From an uncultured Desulfovibrio sp. (lineage in GTDB: Bacteria; Desulfobacterota; Desulfovibrionia; Desulfovibrionales; Desulfovibrionaceae): a DNA stretch of 10,279 nt. Numbering within the stretch: position 1 is the first letter of the stretch; every line of letters starts with the position of its first letter. Shown here piece after piece: positions 1 to 5,546 of this stretch. The stretch is taken from the NCBI GenBank assembly GCA_947176055.1, contig CAMWPE010000075.1:1-10279 (forward strand), given 5' to 3'. Under the pieces are notes generated by a model. It saw only the letters and a program-made list of their open reading frames with translations. It was not told where the DNA came from and did not search any database. Position numbers and translations under genes: made by a program.

Positions 1-175
1 AGACAAAATATTTAAAGAAGTTGGATTCGAAGGGATCGTCGCAATTGCAGAAGACGGTCTTGCCGGCAAAATGGCTGGCGTAATGACGCAATTCCTTCTC
101 GATATCCGGAAGTCGCGTGTAAAATTCGTCCTTCCTGTTTCTGTAGGCGGCATGCGGATCCGCGTTTTTGCCCAT
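1..175 (-). CDS. EcoRI-type adenine-specific DNA methyltransferase, N-terminal part (cut by window edge)
   Basis: This is the first 58 codons of a DNA adenine methyltransferase of the M.EcoRI type; the rest lies beyond base 1. The protein begins MGKNADPHAAYRNRKDEFYT and continues to the family block FCNCDDPFESNFFKYF. It matches the start of the complete methyltransferase encoded at 921-1898 at about 50 of 58 residues, without gaps. The start at 175 is supported by a GGAGAG Shine-Dalgarno at 181-186, five bases upstream, and by exact alignment with the start of the second copy. An ATG four bases further upstream is out of frame. No stop interrupts the visible part, so the gene may be intact, but the S-adenosylmethionine-binding and catalytic NPPF region is out of view. 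The family is expected to methylate adenine in GAATTC; specificity here is inferred. Confidence 0.85.
   Translation of the reverse strand, partial: MGKNADPHAAYRNRKDEFYTRLPDIEKELRHYASHFAGKTVFCNCDDPFESNFFKYFV
1..175. repeat. Direct repeat, copy 1 (methyltransferase 5' end)
   Basis: These bases align without gaps to 1724-1898 at a constant offset of 1723 bases, with scattered substitutions. The repeat reflects paralogous methyltransferase genes in the same orientation. Copy 1 continues beyond the window edge, so its full length is unknown. The substitutions include several amino-acid changes (for example Ser/Gly at residue 34 and Thr/Ile at residue 40), so this is not a very recent perfect duplication. 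The paralogues may have diverged before they became neighbours. Confidence 0.85.
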
Positions 176-288
176 TCATTCTCTCCGCAATATTTTGGAG
201 CGCAATAGATTGAATGTCAGCTAGTGGAGTAAGAAAGGATCGCGCGTCATTCGCTTGCTAAAGACATAGTGAGCGGATAAATAAGAGC

Positions 289-586
289 ATGAACAAGATT
301 AAAGTTTCTGATAATTTTGAAAAATGGCTTGCCAATTTACGAGATAATATAGGCAAAGCGATTATTCCCGGACGCCTTAATCGGGCGGCGCGCGGAAATT
401 TTGGAGAAGCCAGAAGCCTTTGGTCCGGCCTTTAGGAAATAAGAATAAACTTTGGCCCTGGCTACAGATTGTATTATACGAGTATTATACGAGAGAAGAA
501 AATATGGTCTATTTTTTCTGGCGGGGAGCGATAAGTCGACCCAAAGCGCGGATATCGCCGCCGCGAGAAAACTAATGGAGAAATAA
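289..586 (+). pseudogene. Decayed HigB/RelE-like toxin (addiction module killer protein family)
   Basis: Read across three lesions, this stretch gives a recognisable toxin of the roughly 100-residue addiction-module killer family (RelE/HigB-like ribosome-dependent mRNases). It starts MNKIKVSDNFEKWLANLRD and contains GNFGEARS. After an in-frame TAG at 433-435 it continues EIRINFGPGYRLYYT, and after further lesions ends GSDKSTQSADIAAARKLMEK with a stop at 584-586. The TAG sits where the family usually has Ser in a G-[VL]-S-E-[LI]-R-I motif, so one TCG-to-TAG change explains it. An 11-base tandem duplication (472-482 and 483-493) shifts the frame. A further indel in the T6 run at 512-517 is needed to reach the C-terminal frame. 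The domain order and the antitoxin remnant immediately downstream support the call. The gene cannot make a full toxin as written. Confidence 0.82.
472..493. repeat. 11-bp tandem duplication inside the toxin pseudogene
   Basis: The unit TATTATACGAG occurs twice back to back (472-482 and 483-493). Removing one copy restores the toxin reading frame through LYYTRE, so this is a frame-breaking slippage or duplication lesion rather than part of the original gene. Confidence 0.9.
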
Positions 587-587
587 A

Positions 588-875
588 ATGGATCAATCCC
601 GTTGCCGCGATTTTGCGCGGCGCGATTTCTGGACAATGAGGAAACTATCGCGGCGTACCTTACCCACGCCGTCAATGATCCAAATCCCGAACTTTTTTAT
701 TTCCGCCCTGTCCGACGTAACTCGCGCCAATGGGATAACAGCATTGGCGGAAAAAACCGGTCTGTATAGGGGAATTATCTATAAAGCGCTTATGCCAAGA
801 GCGAACCCTGGGTATGGAACATTAACAAAAATTTTAACAGCTTTAAATGTAAAATTCCTGATTTCGCCCCTGTAA
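588..875 (+). pseudogene. HigA-like antitoxin (addiction module antidote, helix-turn-helix) with two compensating frameshifts
   Basis: The open frame encodes 95 residues. Its C-terminal half (ALSDVTRANGITALAEKTGL, then YRGIIYKAL, then TLTKILTALNVKF) is the helix-turn-helix DNA-binding core of the probable addiction module antidote family, which pairs with HigB/RelE-like toxins. Residues about 10-36 look nothing like the family. The +2 frame over the same bases reads AARFLDNEETIAAYL, then HAVNDPNPELF, which is the expected N-terminal domain. One lost base near 614-617 (an added A gives FDAARFLDNEE) and one extra T in the T6 run at 693-698 account for both junctions. The net frame is restored, so the ORF stays open with a garbled middle. 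The start at 588 directly follows the toxin stop at 584-586, as in intact modules. The helix-turn-helix could still fold; whether the protein works is unknown. Confidence 0.75.
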
Positions 876-920
876 AATTAGCGGCGGCTTAATTTGGCGG
901 GATAAAAGCGCGCGAGTTTT

Positions 921-1898
921 TTAGCTTTCGCGTCTTGCGCGCCGTTCGCGGATCAGTATCCTGAAATAGGGCGTCTTGCCGTTTATAGCCAGATCCTTGT
1001 CGTCGTCGCCCTTGCGGAATTTTACGATCTCGAATTGCTCCGGACAGTATTTATTCAGAAAAGTTATCGGCACGCCCATCTCGCCGGCGTAATCGCGGGG
1101 AATGTCGGCGGTTCTGCCCACGTCTATGGCGTCGCGATTGTCGTAGCGCGGATATTGGGAGGGGGAATGAGTTTTTGTAAGCAACAACGGCTCATGCCGC
1201 TTTTTCAAATCCAGATTTGTGAACCAGGTTACGCCGCTCACTCTGATAAGTCCTTCTTTATGCCGGGATGATTTCGCTACGTCTTCGTAGGGACTTTGAA
1301 AGAAACCCGCGTTGCCGGTAAAGCCCATGCCCAGCCAGACCTTGTTATCTTTTATAAGCGGGAAAACTTCTTTGTAGGTAATCGCATTCTGATGACCTAT
1401 AATAACGAACTTCTTCCCGTATTCCATAAGCTGGCCGACGTACTCGCGGAATAGGGAGAAGGGCGGATTGGTCGCGACGATATCGGCCTGTTTTAAATAT
1501 CCGATTGATTCGGGGGAGCGGAAATCGCCGTCGCCGGAAAGCTCTTGCAGGGAATTTTCGCCGTTTTTGAAAAGTCCGGCTATATCCTCCATATCGACGC
1601 GATCGTACTCCTCGATATCGCGAACCGTCGTTACTTCGGCGACGCAAGGCTTGCAGCCGTTTCTTTTTACCGATTCTTTTCCAGCGGCGATCAGCTTTTT
1701 CAGACCAAGTTTATTAAAATTCAGTACAAAATATTTAAAGAAATTGGACTCGAAGGGATCGTCGCAATTGCAGAAGACGATTTTGTCGACAAAATGCCCG
1801 GCGTAATGCCGCAGTTCCTTCTCGATATCCGGAAGTCGCGTGTAAAATTCGTCCTTCCTGTTTCTGGAGGCGGCATGCAGGCCGGCGTTTTTAGACAT
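921..1898 (-). CDS. EcoRI-type adenine-specific DNA methyltransferase (M.EcoRI family)
   Basis: This is a complete 325-residue N6-adenine DNA methyltransferase closely resembling M.EcoRI (about 326 residues), which transfers methyl from S-adenosylmethionine to adenine in GAATTC. Visible landmarks are KDEFYT (15-20), CNCDDPFESNFFKYF (43-57), GDGDFRSPESI (122-132), the catalytic motif IV NPPF at 144-147 followed by SLFREY, ITYKEVFPLIK (173-183), MGVPITFLNKY (274-284), and the C-terminal NGKTPYFRILI (306-316). The start is set at 1898 rather than the in-frame ATG at 1913: a GGAGAG Shine-Dalgarno at 1905-1910 has ideal spacing, and the paralogue at 1-175 begins at the same place. The gene lies 36 bases after the hydrogenase protease on the same strand. 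No cognate endonuclease is visible, so it is an orphan within this window. Sequence specificity is inferred from family membership. Confidence 0.93.
   Translation of the reverse strand: MSKNAGLHAASRNRKDEFYTRLPDIEKELRHYAGHFVDKIVFCNCDDPFESNFFKYFVLNFNKLGLKKLIAAGKESVKRNGCKPCVAEVTTVRDIEEYDRVDMEDIAGLFKNGENSLQELSGDGDFRSPESIGYLKQADIVATNPPFSLFREYVGQLMEYGKKFVIIGHQNAITYKEVFPLIKDNKVWLGMGFTGNAGFFQSPYEDVAKSSRHKEGLIRVSGVTWFTNLDLKKRHEPLLLTKTHSPSQYPRYDNRDAIDVGRTADIPRDYAGEMGVPITFLNKYCPEQFEIVKFRKGDDDKDLAINGKTPYFRILIRERRARRES
1724..1898. repeat. Direct repeat, copy 2 (methyltransferase 5' end)
   Basis: This is the second copy of the repeat at 1-175, gapless at an offset of 1723 bases. Outside the visible 175 bases the extent of similarity cannot be judged because copy 1 runs off the window. 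Confidence 0.85.
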
Positions 1899-1934
1899 AG
1901 CTATCTCTCCCATCGCAACAAATGGGAAAAAGTT

Positions 1935-2420
1935 TCAGAATTTCGCCTCCGCGACAACCCCTATTTCGCGCAGGCTAGAAACGACCATATCGCAAAAAGC
2001 GGGCAGGCGTTTTTCCGCTTCCTCCGTCAGCCGCGGCCGGATAATATGATAATTGTAAGGCTCCATACAGAAAAGAAGAACTTCCGGAGAATGACCGGCG
2101 AGATCGCAACTGATTAATACGTCTTTAATTCCCGTCTGATGCATCGATGGCGGCAGGGAGAGAGACGAACCAAGACTATCCGGATCGCCTTCGTAAAAAG
2201 TTCCAGGCGCGTTGTCTGCCGTCGCGATATCCAGAATAACTGCCAGATCGCATTCCATAAGCTCGCCCATAAGCATGAGTCCGAGAGTCGCTCCGTCGAT
2301 GAGACGGACATTCTCCGGCCAATTATAATTTTCCGCCAGATAGCGCATGGCGTGGACGCCGAAACCTTCGTCGCCCAGCAGGACATTCCCTACGCCCAGG
2401 ATCAGGATTTTTTTGTTCAT
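1935..2420 (-). CDS. [NiFe] hydrogenase maturation protease (HyaD/HybD/HupD family)
   Basis: This endopeptidase removes the C-terminal tail of the hydrogenase large subunit once nickel has been inserted, locking the active site. The 161-residue length is typical. It begins MNKKILILGVGN, followed by LLGDEGFGVHAMRYL, where the Glu of GDEG (residue 18) matches the first nickel-contacting acid of E. coli HybD. An acidic residue in VILDIATAD and the His of SMHQTG match the other two metal ligands of the family. The substrate is encoded just upstream on the same strand and ends in the expected processing motif. The gap to the large-subunit gene is 64 bases and holds two stable hairpins, the second with a U-rich tail ending four bases before this ATG. 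No usual Shine-Dalgarno is present, so expression is probably lower than that of the structural genes. Confidence 0.93.
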   Translation of the reverse strand: MNKKILILGVGNVLLGDEGFGVHAMRYLAENYNWPENVRLIDGATLGLMLMGELMECDLAVILDIATADNAPGTFYEGDPDSLGSSLSLPPSMHQTGIKDVLISCDLAGHSPEVLLFCMEPYNYHIIRPRLTEEAEKRLPAFCDMVVSSLREIGVVAEAKF

Positions 2421-2423
2421 GGC

Positions 2424-2450
2424 TAAAAGAAAGGCGGGCCGGAGCCCGCC
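2424..2450 (-). terminator. Intrinsic-terminator-like hairpin between large subunit and protease
   Basis: Read on the minus strand, GGCGGGC pairs perfectly with GCCCGCC around a TCCG loop. In RNA, C-UCCG-G is a UNCG-class stable tetraloop. The tract TTTCTTTT follows immediately. This is the canonical rho-independent layout, with a 7-bp stem of six or more G-C pairs. It ends four bases before the protease ATG, so it is probably a leaky internal terminator or processing barrier rather than the end of the operon. Plus-strand reading has no T-run, so it acts in the hydrogenase direction. Confidence 0.7.
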
Positions 2451-2466
2451 ATCGTTGATATTGCCT

Positions 2467-2482
2467 GATCGCTTTCGCGATC
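2467..2482 (-). other. GNRA-tetraloop hairpin just after the hydrogenase large-subunit stop
   Basis: On the minus strand GATCGC pairs with GCGATC around a GAAA loop, a 6-bp perfect stem capped by a stable GNRA tetraloop. It begins two bases after the large-subunit stop codon (2485-2487). No U-tract follows, so it is better read as a 3' mRNA-stabilising or processing structure than as a terminator. It lies in tandem with the terminator-like hairpin at 2424-2450. Confidence 0.6.
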
Positions 2483-2484
2483 GA

Positions 2485-4167
2485 TTACACGATTTTGAAT
2501 TTATGCACCTGATTAGTCTGGCCGTCGATGACGTGCACGGCGCAGGCTATGCAGGGATCGAAAGAGTGGACAGTGCGCAGGATCTCCACCGGTCGCGCGG
2601 GATCGGCTACCGGCGTTCCCACAAGAGCCTCTTCGCAGGCGCTGGGGATATCCTTTTCGTCGCGGGGACTTAAATTCCAGGTGCTGGGAACCACGAGCTG
2701 GAAGTTCTTGATCCGGGCGTCGTCGTCGGTGACCATCCAGTGCGAGAGACCGCCGCGGGGAGCGGTGAGCAGACCAACGCCTTTGGCGCTTTTGGGAGCC
2801 TCGTAATTTTCCACGATCTGTTTGTCCGAGGCGATATTGTTTTCGTACTGCTTGATCCAGGTCTCGATTTGGCGACCGATAACCAGCGCTTCCAGACCGC
2901 GGGCGGCGGTGCGACCCAGAGTGGAAAAGAGGGCGGATGGCTCCAGTTGCAGGGATTTTAAAACATTATCGACGAGCGGTTTTACTTCCGGCTGGTTCTG
3001 CGCGTAGGAGACGAGAATCTGGGCAAGGGGGCCGGTTTCGACGGCGATACCGTCGTAGCGCGGCGCCTTTAGCCAGGAATATTTTTCGCTGTCTTCCATG
3101 CTGGTGAATTTGGGAATGGTCTGACCTTCGTAGGGATGCAGGGGCCGATCGCCTTCGTACCAGCTATGGCTGACTCCCTCCGCGATCTTGTCCTTGTCAA
3201 AAGCGCGTACATTGCCCAGATCACGGTCGAAGATCATACCGGATTTGAGCCAGCGCTTTTCGATGTCCCGCTCCCCGCCTGGATCGGGAAATTCGCCAAA
3301 GGCCATGAAATTGCGGGTGCCGCCGTAAGTGGCGCACTCTTTGTAATTTGCGGCGATGGCCAGCAGATCCGGGATATAGTAATTTTCGACGAAAGCCAGC
3401 GCGTCGCGGTAAAGCTCCGTGAATTCGCGAATCCTTTGGGGAGTCAGGCTGTCGTAACTGGTCACGCCGCCCGGAATCAGGAATTGGGTATGCGGATTTT
3501 TCGCGCCGAATACGGCCATGGCGCGGGCGATTTTTACCTGCAGGCGCAGGGCTTCCAGATAGTCCGCCGTGCCAATGAGGTTAAGTTCCGGACTTAAATG
3601 ATAGGCCGGATGACTGCCCAGGAAGTAGGCGTTGGTAAAGGGACCCAGTTGACCGGAATCCACAAAGGCTTTCAACTTGGCCTGAACCTGACGGTAAGTT
3701 TCGGGTTTTACGTCGCGCTGGGAAATGCTGTTGGCAATTTGCGCGGCTTTGACAGGATCGCCTTGCAGGGCGTTGACCACGTCCACGAAGTCGAGGGCGT
3801 GCAGGGCGTAGAAATGCACGAGATGATCGTGCAGGAAGAGCATTGCCAGGACGAGATTGCGGATATAGGTGGCGTTGGGAGGAATGGGTTTGTTTATGGC
3901 GTCTTCAACGGCGCGGGTCGAGCACAGGGCGTGGGAATAGGTGCATACGCCGCAAACGCGCTGGGTAAAGTGCGGCGCGTCGAAGGGATGGCGTCCCTGG
4001 AGGATAATTTCCAGGCCGCGAAAAAGCGTGCCCATGCATTTGGCTCTTTTTATCTTGCCATTCTCGACTTCCGCCTCCACGCGCAGATGGCCCTCTATGC
4101 GGGTTAGCGGATCGACCACGACCGGGCCGCTGTAATCGCTCCTCGGGGCAGTGTTTGCCTGACTCAT
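2485..4167 (-). CDS. hynA: Periplasmic [NiFe] hydrogenase large subunit
   Basis: This is the catalytic subunit that carries the Ni-Fe(CN)2CO centre and interconverts H2 with protons and electrons. The 560 residues match the usual length. The four nickel-site cysteines are present in two CxxC motifs: RVCGVC (C72, C75) near the N-terminus and DPCIAC (C539, C542) near the C-terminus. The C-terminus reads C-A-V-H-V-I-D, so the protease should cut after H545 and release a 15-residue tail. The second motif uses cysteine codons throughout, so this is not a selenocysteine [NiFeSe] enzyme. Other landmarks are VVVDPLTRIEGHLR (16-29), the LFRGLEIIL block and GPFTNAYFLGSHPAY. There is no signal peptide; export is expected by hitchhiking on the Tat signal of the small subunit. 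The start has a strong purine-rich Shine-Dalgarno overlapping the small-subunit stop, with nine bases between the genes, suggesting coupled translation. The sequence strongly resembles HynA of Desulfovibrio (group 1), from memory. Confidence 0.97.
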   Translation of the reverse strand: MSQANTAPRSDYSGPVVVDPLTRIEGHLRVEAEVENGKIKRAKCMGTLFRGLEIILQGRHPFDAPHFTQRVCGVCTYSHALCSTRAVEDAINKPIPPNATYIRNLVLAMLFLHDHLVHFYALHALDFVDVVNALQGDPVKAAQIANSISQRDVKPETYRQVQAKLKAFVDSGQLGPFTNAYFLGSHPAYHLSPELNLIGTADYLEALRLQVKIARAMAVFGAKNPHTQFLIPGGVTSYDSLTPQRIREFTELYRDALAFVENYYIPDLLAIAANYKECATYGGTRNFMAFGEFPDPGGERDIEKRWLKSGMIFDRDLGNVRAFDKDKIAEGVSHSWYEGDRPLHPYEGQTIPKFTSMEDSEKYSWLKAPRYDGIAVETGPLAQILVSYAQNQPEVKPLVDNVLKSLQLEPSALFSTLGRTAARGLEALVIGRQIETWIKQYENNIASDKQIVENYEAPKSAKGVGLLTAPRGGLSHWMVTDDDARIKNFQLVVPSTWNLSPRDEKDIPSACEEALVGTPVADPARPVEILRTVHSFDPCIACAVHVIDGQTNQVHKFKIV

Positions 4168-4176
4168 TATTCCCCC

Positions 4177-5127
4177 CTAGTTATTCTTGAAGAATGGCGT
4201 CATTACGTCCCAGAAGCGAGGCTCGGAACAGCCAATGCAGGGGCTTCCGGCGCCTACGGGCCAGTTCGTCTCGTTGAACAGGACCCGGGGACAGTTGTTA
4301 TAGGTGACCGGTCCCTTGCAGCCCACGTCGTAAAGACACCAACCCTTGCGCGCTTCCTCGGAATTGAAGGAAGGAGCGAATTCTCCGGCCTCGAAATGCG
4401 GGCGTCTTTCGCAGAAATCATGCACGGTCGCTCCGTAAAACATGAGCGGCCGACCCAGTTCGTCCAGGTCTATGGGCACGTTGTCCAGGTAAGCGACCAG
4501 AGCTCCGACCATATTGATGGGATTGGGCGGGCAACCGGCGATATTTATGGCCTTGATACCCAGATCGGCGTAGGCTTCGTTTATGCCCTTGGCGCCGGTG
4601 GGATTGGGAGCGGCGGCCTGAATGCCGCCGTAACAGGCGCAGGTGCCCACGGCTATGTTCAATTTTGCCTTGGGCAGGATATGCTTGCAGATATCGTACA
4701 TGGTCTTGCCGCCGATATAGCCGTATTTGCCGTCGTCGGCCATGGGAATGGCGCCTTCGACCATGCAGATGAAGCCGTCGGGCGAGTTGACGGCCTCTTC
4801 GAGCGCCTCTTCGGCGGCCTGGCCGGCCGCTGCCATGATTGTCTCTTGATAGTCCAGGGAGATGGTATCGAGAATGAGACCGTCAATATATGGCTTGTAC
4901 ATGCGCATCAGGGCTTCGGAACAACCCGTGCATTCGGCGGTGTGCAGATAGACCACGTTGGGACGGCGTCGAGTCAGGGCCGCCGCGACGTTTTCGGCGA
5001 AGGCCGGTCCCATACCCATGGCTACGGCCACAGCGCCGCAAAATTTGAGGAAATCGCGACGGCTGATCCCCTGACGTTCCAGGCGTTCTTCTCCGTCCTC
5101 CCTGCCCAGACCAACGGCAATTCGCAT
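4177..5127 (-). CDS. hynB: Periplasmic [NiFe] hydrogenase small subunit, Tat-exported
   Basis: This is the electron-transfer subunit with three Fe-S clusters that relay electrons from the Ni-Fe site to a periplasmic carrier, typically cytochrome c3. The 316-residue precursor has a twin-arginine signal SRRDFLK (22-28), a hydrophobic stretch and a likely cut near AFA-EN (44-46). Expected ligands are visible: proximal cluster ECTGC (C66, C69), GTC (C163) and GCPPNP (C199); distal cluster H236, C239, C264 and C270; medial cluster C279, C297 and C300, with the conserved Pro after C279. ECTGC lacks the additional proximal cysteines of O2-tolerant hydrogenases, so a standard O2-sensitive enzyme is inferred. 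The start is chosen at 5127 because AGGAGG lies five bases upstream (5133-5138). A longer frame reaching 5238 adds a non-family extension ahead of the Tat signal. There is no C-terminal membrane helix and no cytochrome b gene nearby, so the enzyme is probably soluble in the periplasm. Confidence 0.96.
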   Translation of the reverse strand: MRIAVGLGREDGEERLERQGISRRDFLKFCGAVAVAMGMGPAFAENVAAALTRRRPNVVYLHTAECTGCSEALMRMYKPYIDGLILDTISLDYQETIMAAAGQAAEEALEEAVNSPDGFICMVEGAIPMADDGKYGYIGGKTMYDICKHILPKAKLNIAVGTCACYGGIQAAAPNPTGAKGINEAYADLGIKAINIAGCPPNPINMVGALVAYLDNVPIDLDELGRPLMFYGATVHDFCERRPHFEAGEFAPSFNSEEARKGWCLYDVGCKGPVTYNNCPRVLFNETNWPVGAGSPCIGCSEPRFWDVMTPFFKNN

Positions 5128-5219
5128 ATTCGCCTCCTGGCAAAATTTATGAGCGGCGATAAAGGCTCCTTTTCGCCTGGACTTGCCCCAAAAATCGCAA
5201 GCATCGCCATTTTCCGGAC

Positions 5220-5248
5220 AGTTTACGCCCTCGATCAAAAACGGTCAA
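5220..5248 (-). promoter_or_regulatory. Candidate sigma70 promoter of the hydrogenase operon
   Basis: On the minus strand TTGACC (-35, 5243-5248; five of six consensus bases) and TAAACT (-10, 5220-5225) are separated by exactly 17 bases. The site lies after the small upstream ORF ends at 5268 and about 90 bases before the hydrogenase ATG at 5127. It would start the hydrogenase operon independently of the tolC-RNase J genes. It is inferred from consensus only. I looked for a sigma54 site here and the spacing did not fit. Confidence 0.5.
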
Positions 5249-5267
5249 TAGGCATGAAGATTTTGAG

Positions 5268-5519
5268 TCACTGGCGATCCGGCTTTTCGCTTACGGCCGG
5301 ACTTTTTAGCGCGCCGCCGGAGATGGGGATAATTCTGGCCATGCCCACGCGGGGCTGATCGGCGAAATAACCGGGCGCGTAAGCCTGCGCCGGACGCTCG
5401 GGAAGTTCGCGGGAGACTGGCGCGAGGGACAGGACGCAGGTGGCGAAATAAAGAAGAAGTATAATGGCCGTCGCGCGATAGGGCGCGTCCCGTCCGCCGA
5501 ACCGACCCGCGCCTGGCAT
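5268..5519 (-). CDS. Small putative exported or membrane-anchored protein of unknown function
   Basis: I do not recognise this 83-residue protein. It has a short basic N-terminus (MPGAGRFGGRDAPYRAT), one hydrophobic segment AIILLLYFATCVLSLAPV at about residues 18-35, and then a Pro/Ala-rich polar tail. That is compatible with a signal peptide or a single-pass anchor with the tail in the periplasm. Its codons favour G or C in the third position like the flanking genes, which supports coding. It starts 27 bases after the RNase J stop on the same strand, so it is probably the last gene of the tolC-RNase J group. The Shine-Dalgarno is poor: a GGAG lies about 17 bases upstream and a perfect 10-bp palindrome GAGATATCTC (5526-5535) sits at the usual ribosome site. 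A longer overlapping frame (5245-5685) is less likely because most of it lies inside RNase J. Confidence 0.5.
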   Translation of the reverse strand: MPGAGRFGGRDAPYRATAIILLLYFATCVLSLAPVSRELPERPAQAYAPGYFADQPRVGMARIIPISGGALKSPAVSEKPDRQ

Positions 5520-5546
5520 GATCTTGAGATATCTCCGACGTTCCTG

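Noticed and set aside
269..280. GTGAGCGGATAA, identical to the core of the E. coli lac operator
   Set aside because: It is a 12-base match to one side only, the second half-site does not follow, and there are no lac genes nearby. A chance match is the simplest reading.
255..283. Possible promoter TTGCTA-17 bases-TAAATA ahead of the toxin remnant
   Set aside because: Both boxes are weak (four and three of six bases) and the implied start would coincide with the toxin ATG, so it is not supported well enough to list.
876..920. Possible bidirectional terminator between the antitoxin remnant and the methyltransferase
   Set aside because: GCGCGC-type short repeats and a T-run occur, but no convincing stem is placed directly before the T-run on either strand.
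1..1898. Insertion sequence or transposon carrying the methyltransferase/toxin-antitoxin patch
   Set aside because: No transposase, terminal inverted repeats or target-site duplication is visible. The only repeat is the coding similarity between the two methyltransferases.
3136..4107. Two abutting antisense frames opposite the hydrogenase large subunit
   Set aside because: They mirror the third-position bias of the real gene, start without ribosome sites and resemble no family.
5149..5200. Possible sigma54 promoter (TGGC...TTGC) upstream of the hydrogenase
   Set aside because: The GG and GC elements are two bases too close together for a functional -24/-12 site.
5128..5238. N-terminal extension of the hydrogenase small subunit starting at 5238
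   Set aside because: The AGGAGG site just upstream of 5127 and the position of the Tat signal place the real start at 5127. The extension would overlap the candidate promoter.
4396..5358. Long antisense open frame (320 codons) opposite the hydrogenase small subunit
   Set aside because: It is a shadow of a G+C-biased gene with strong family motifs on the minus strand, and its translation shows no recognisable domain.
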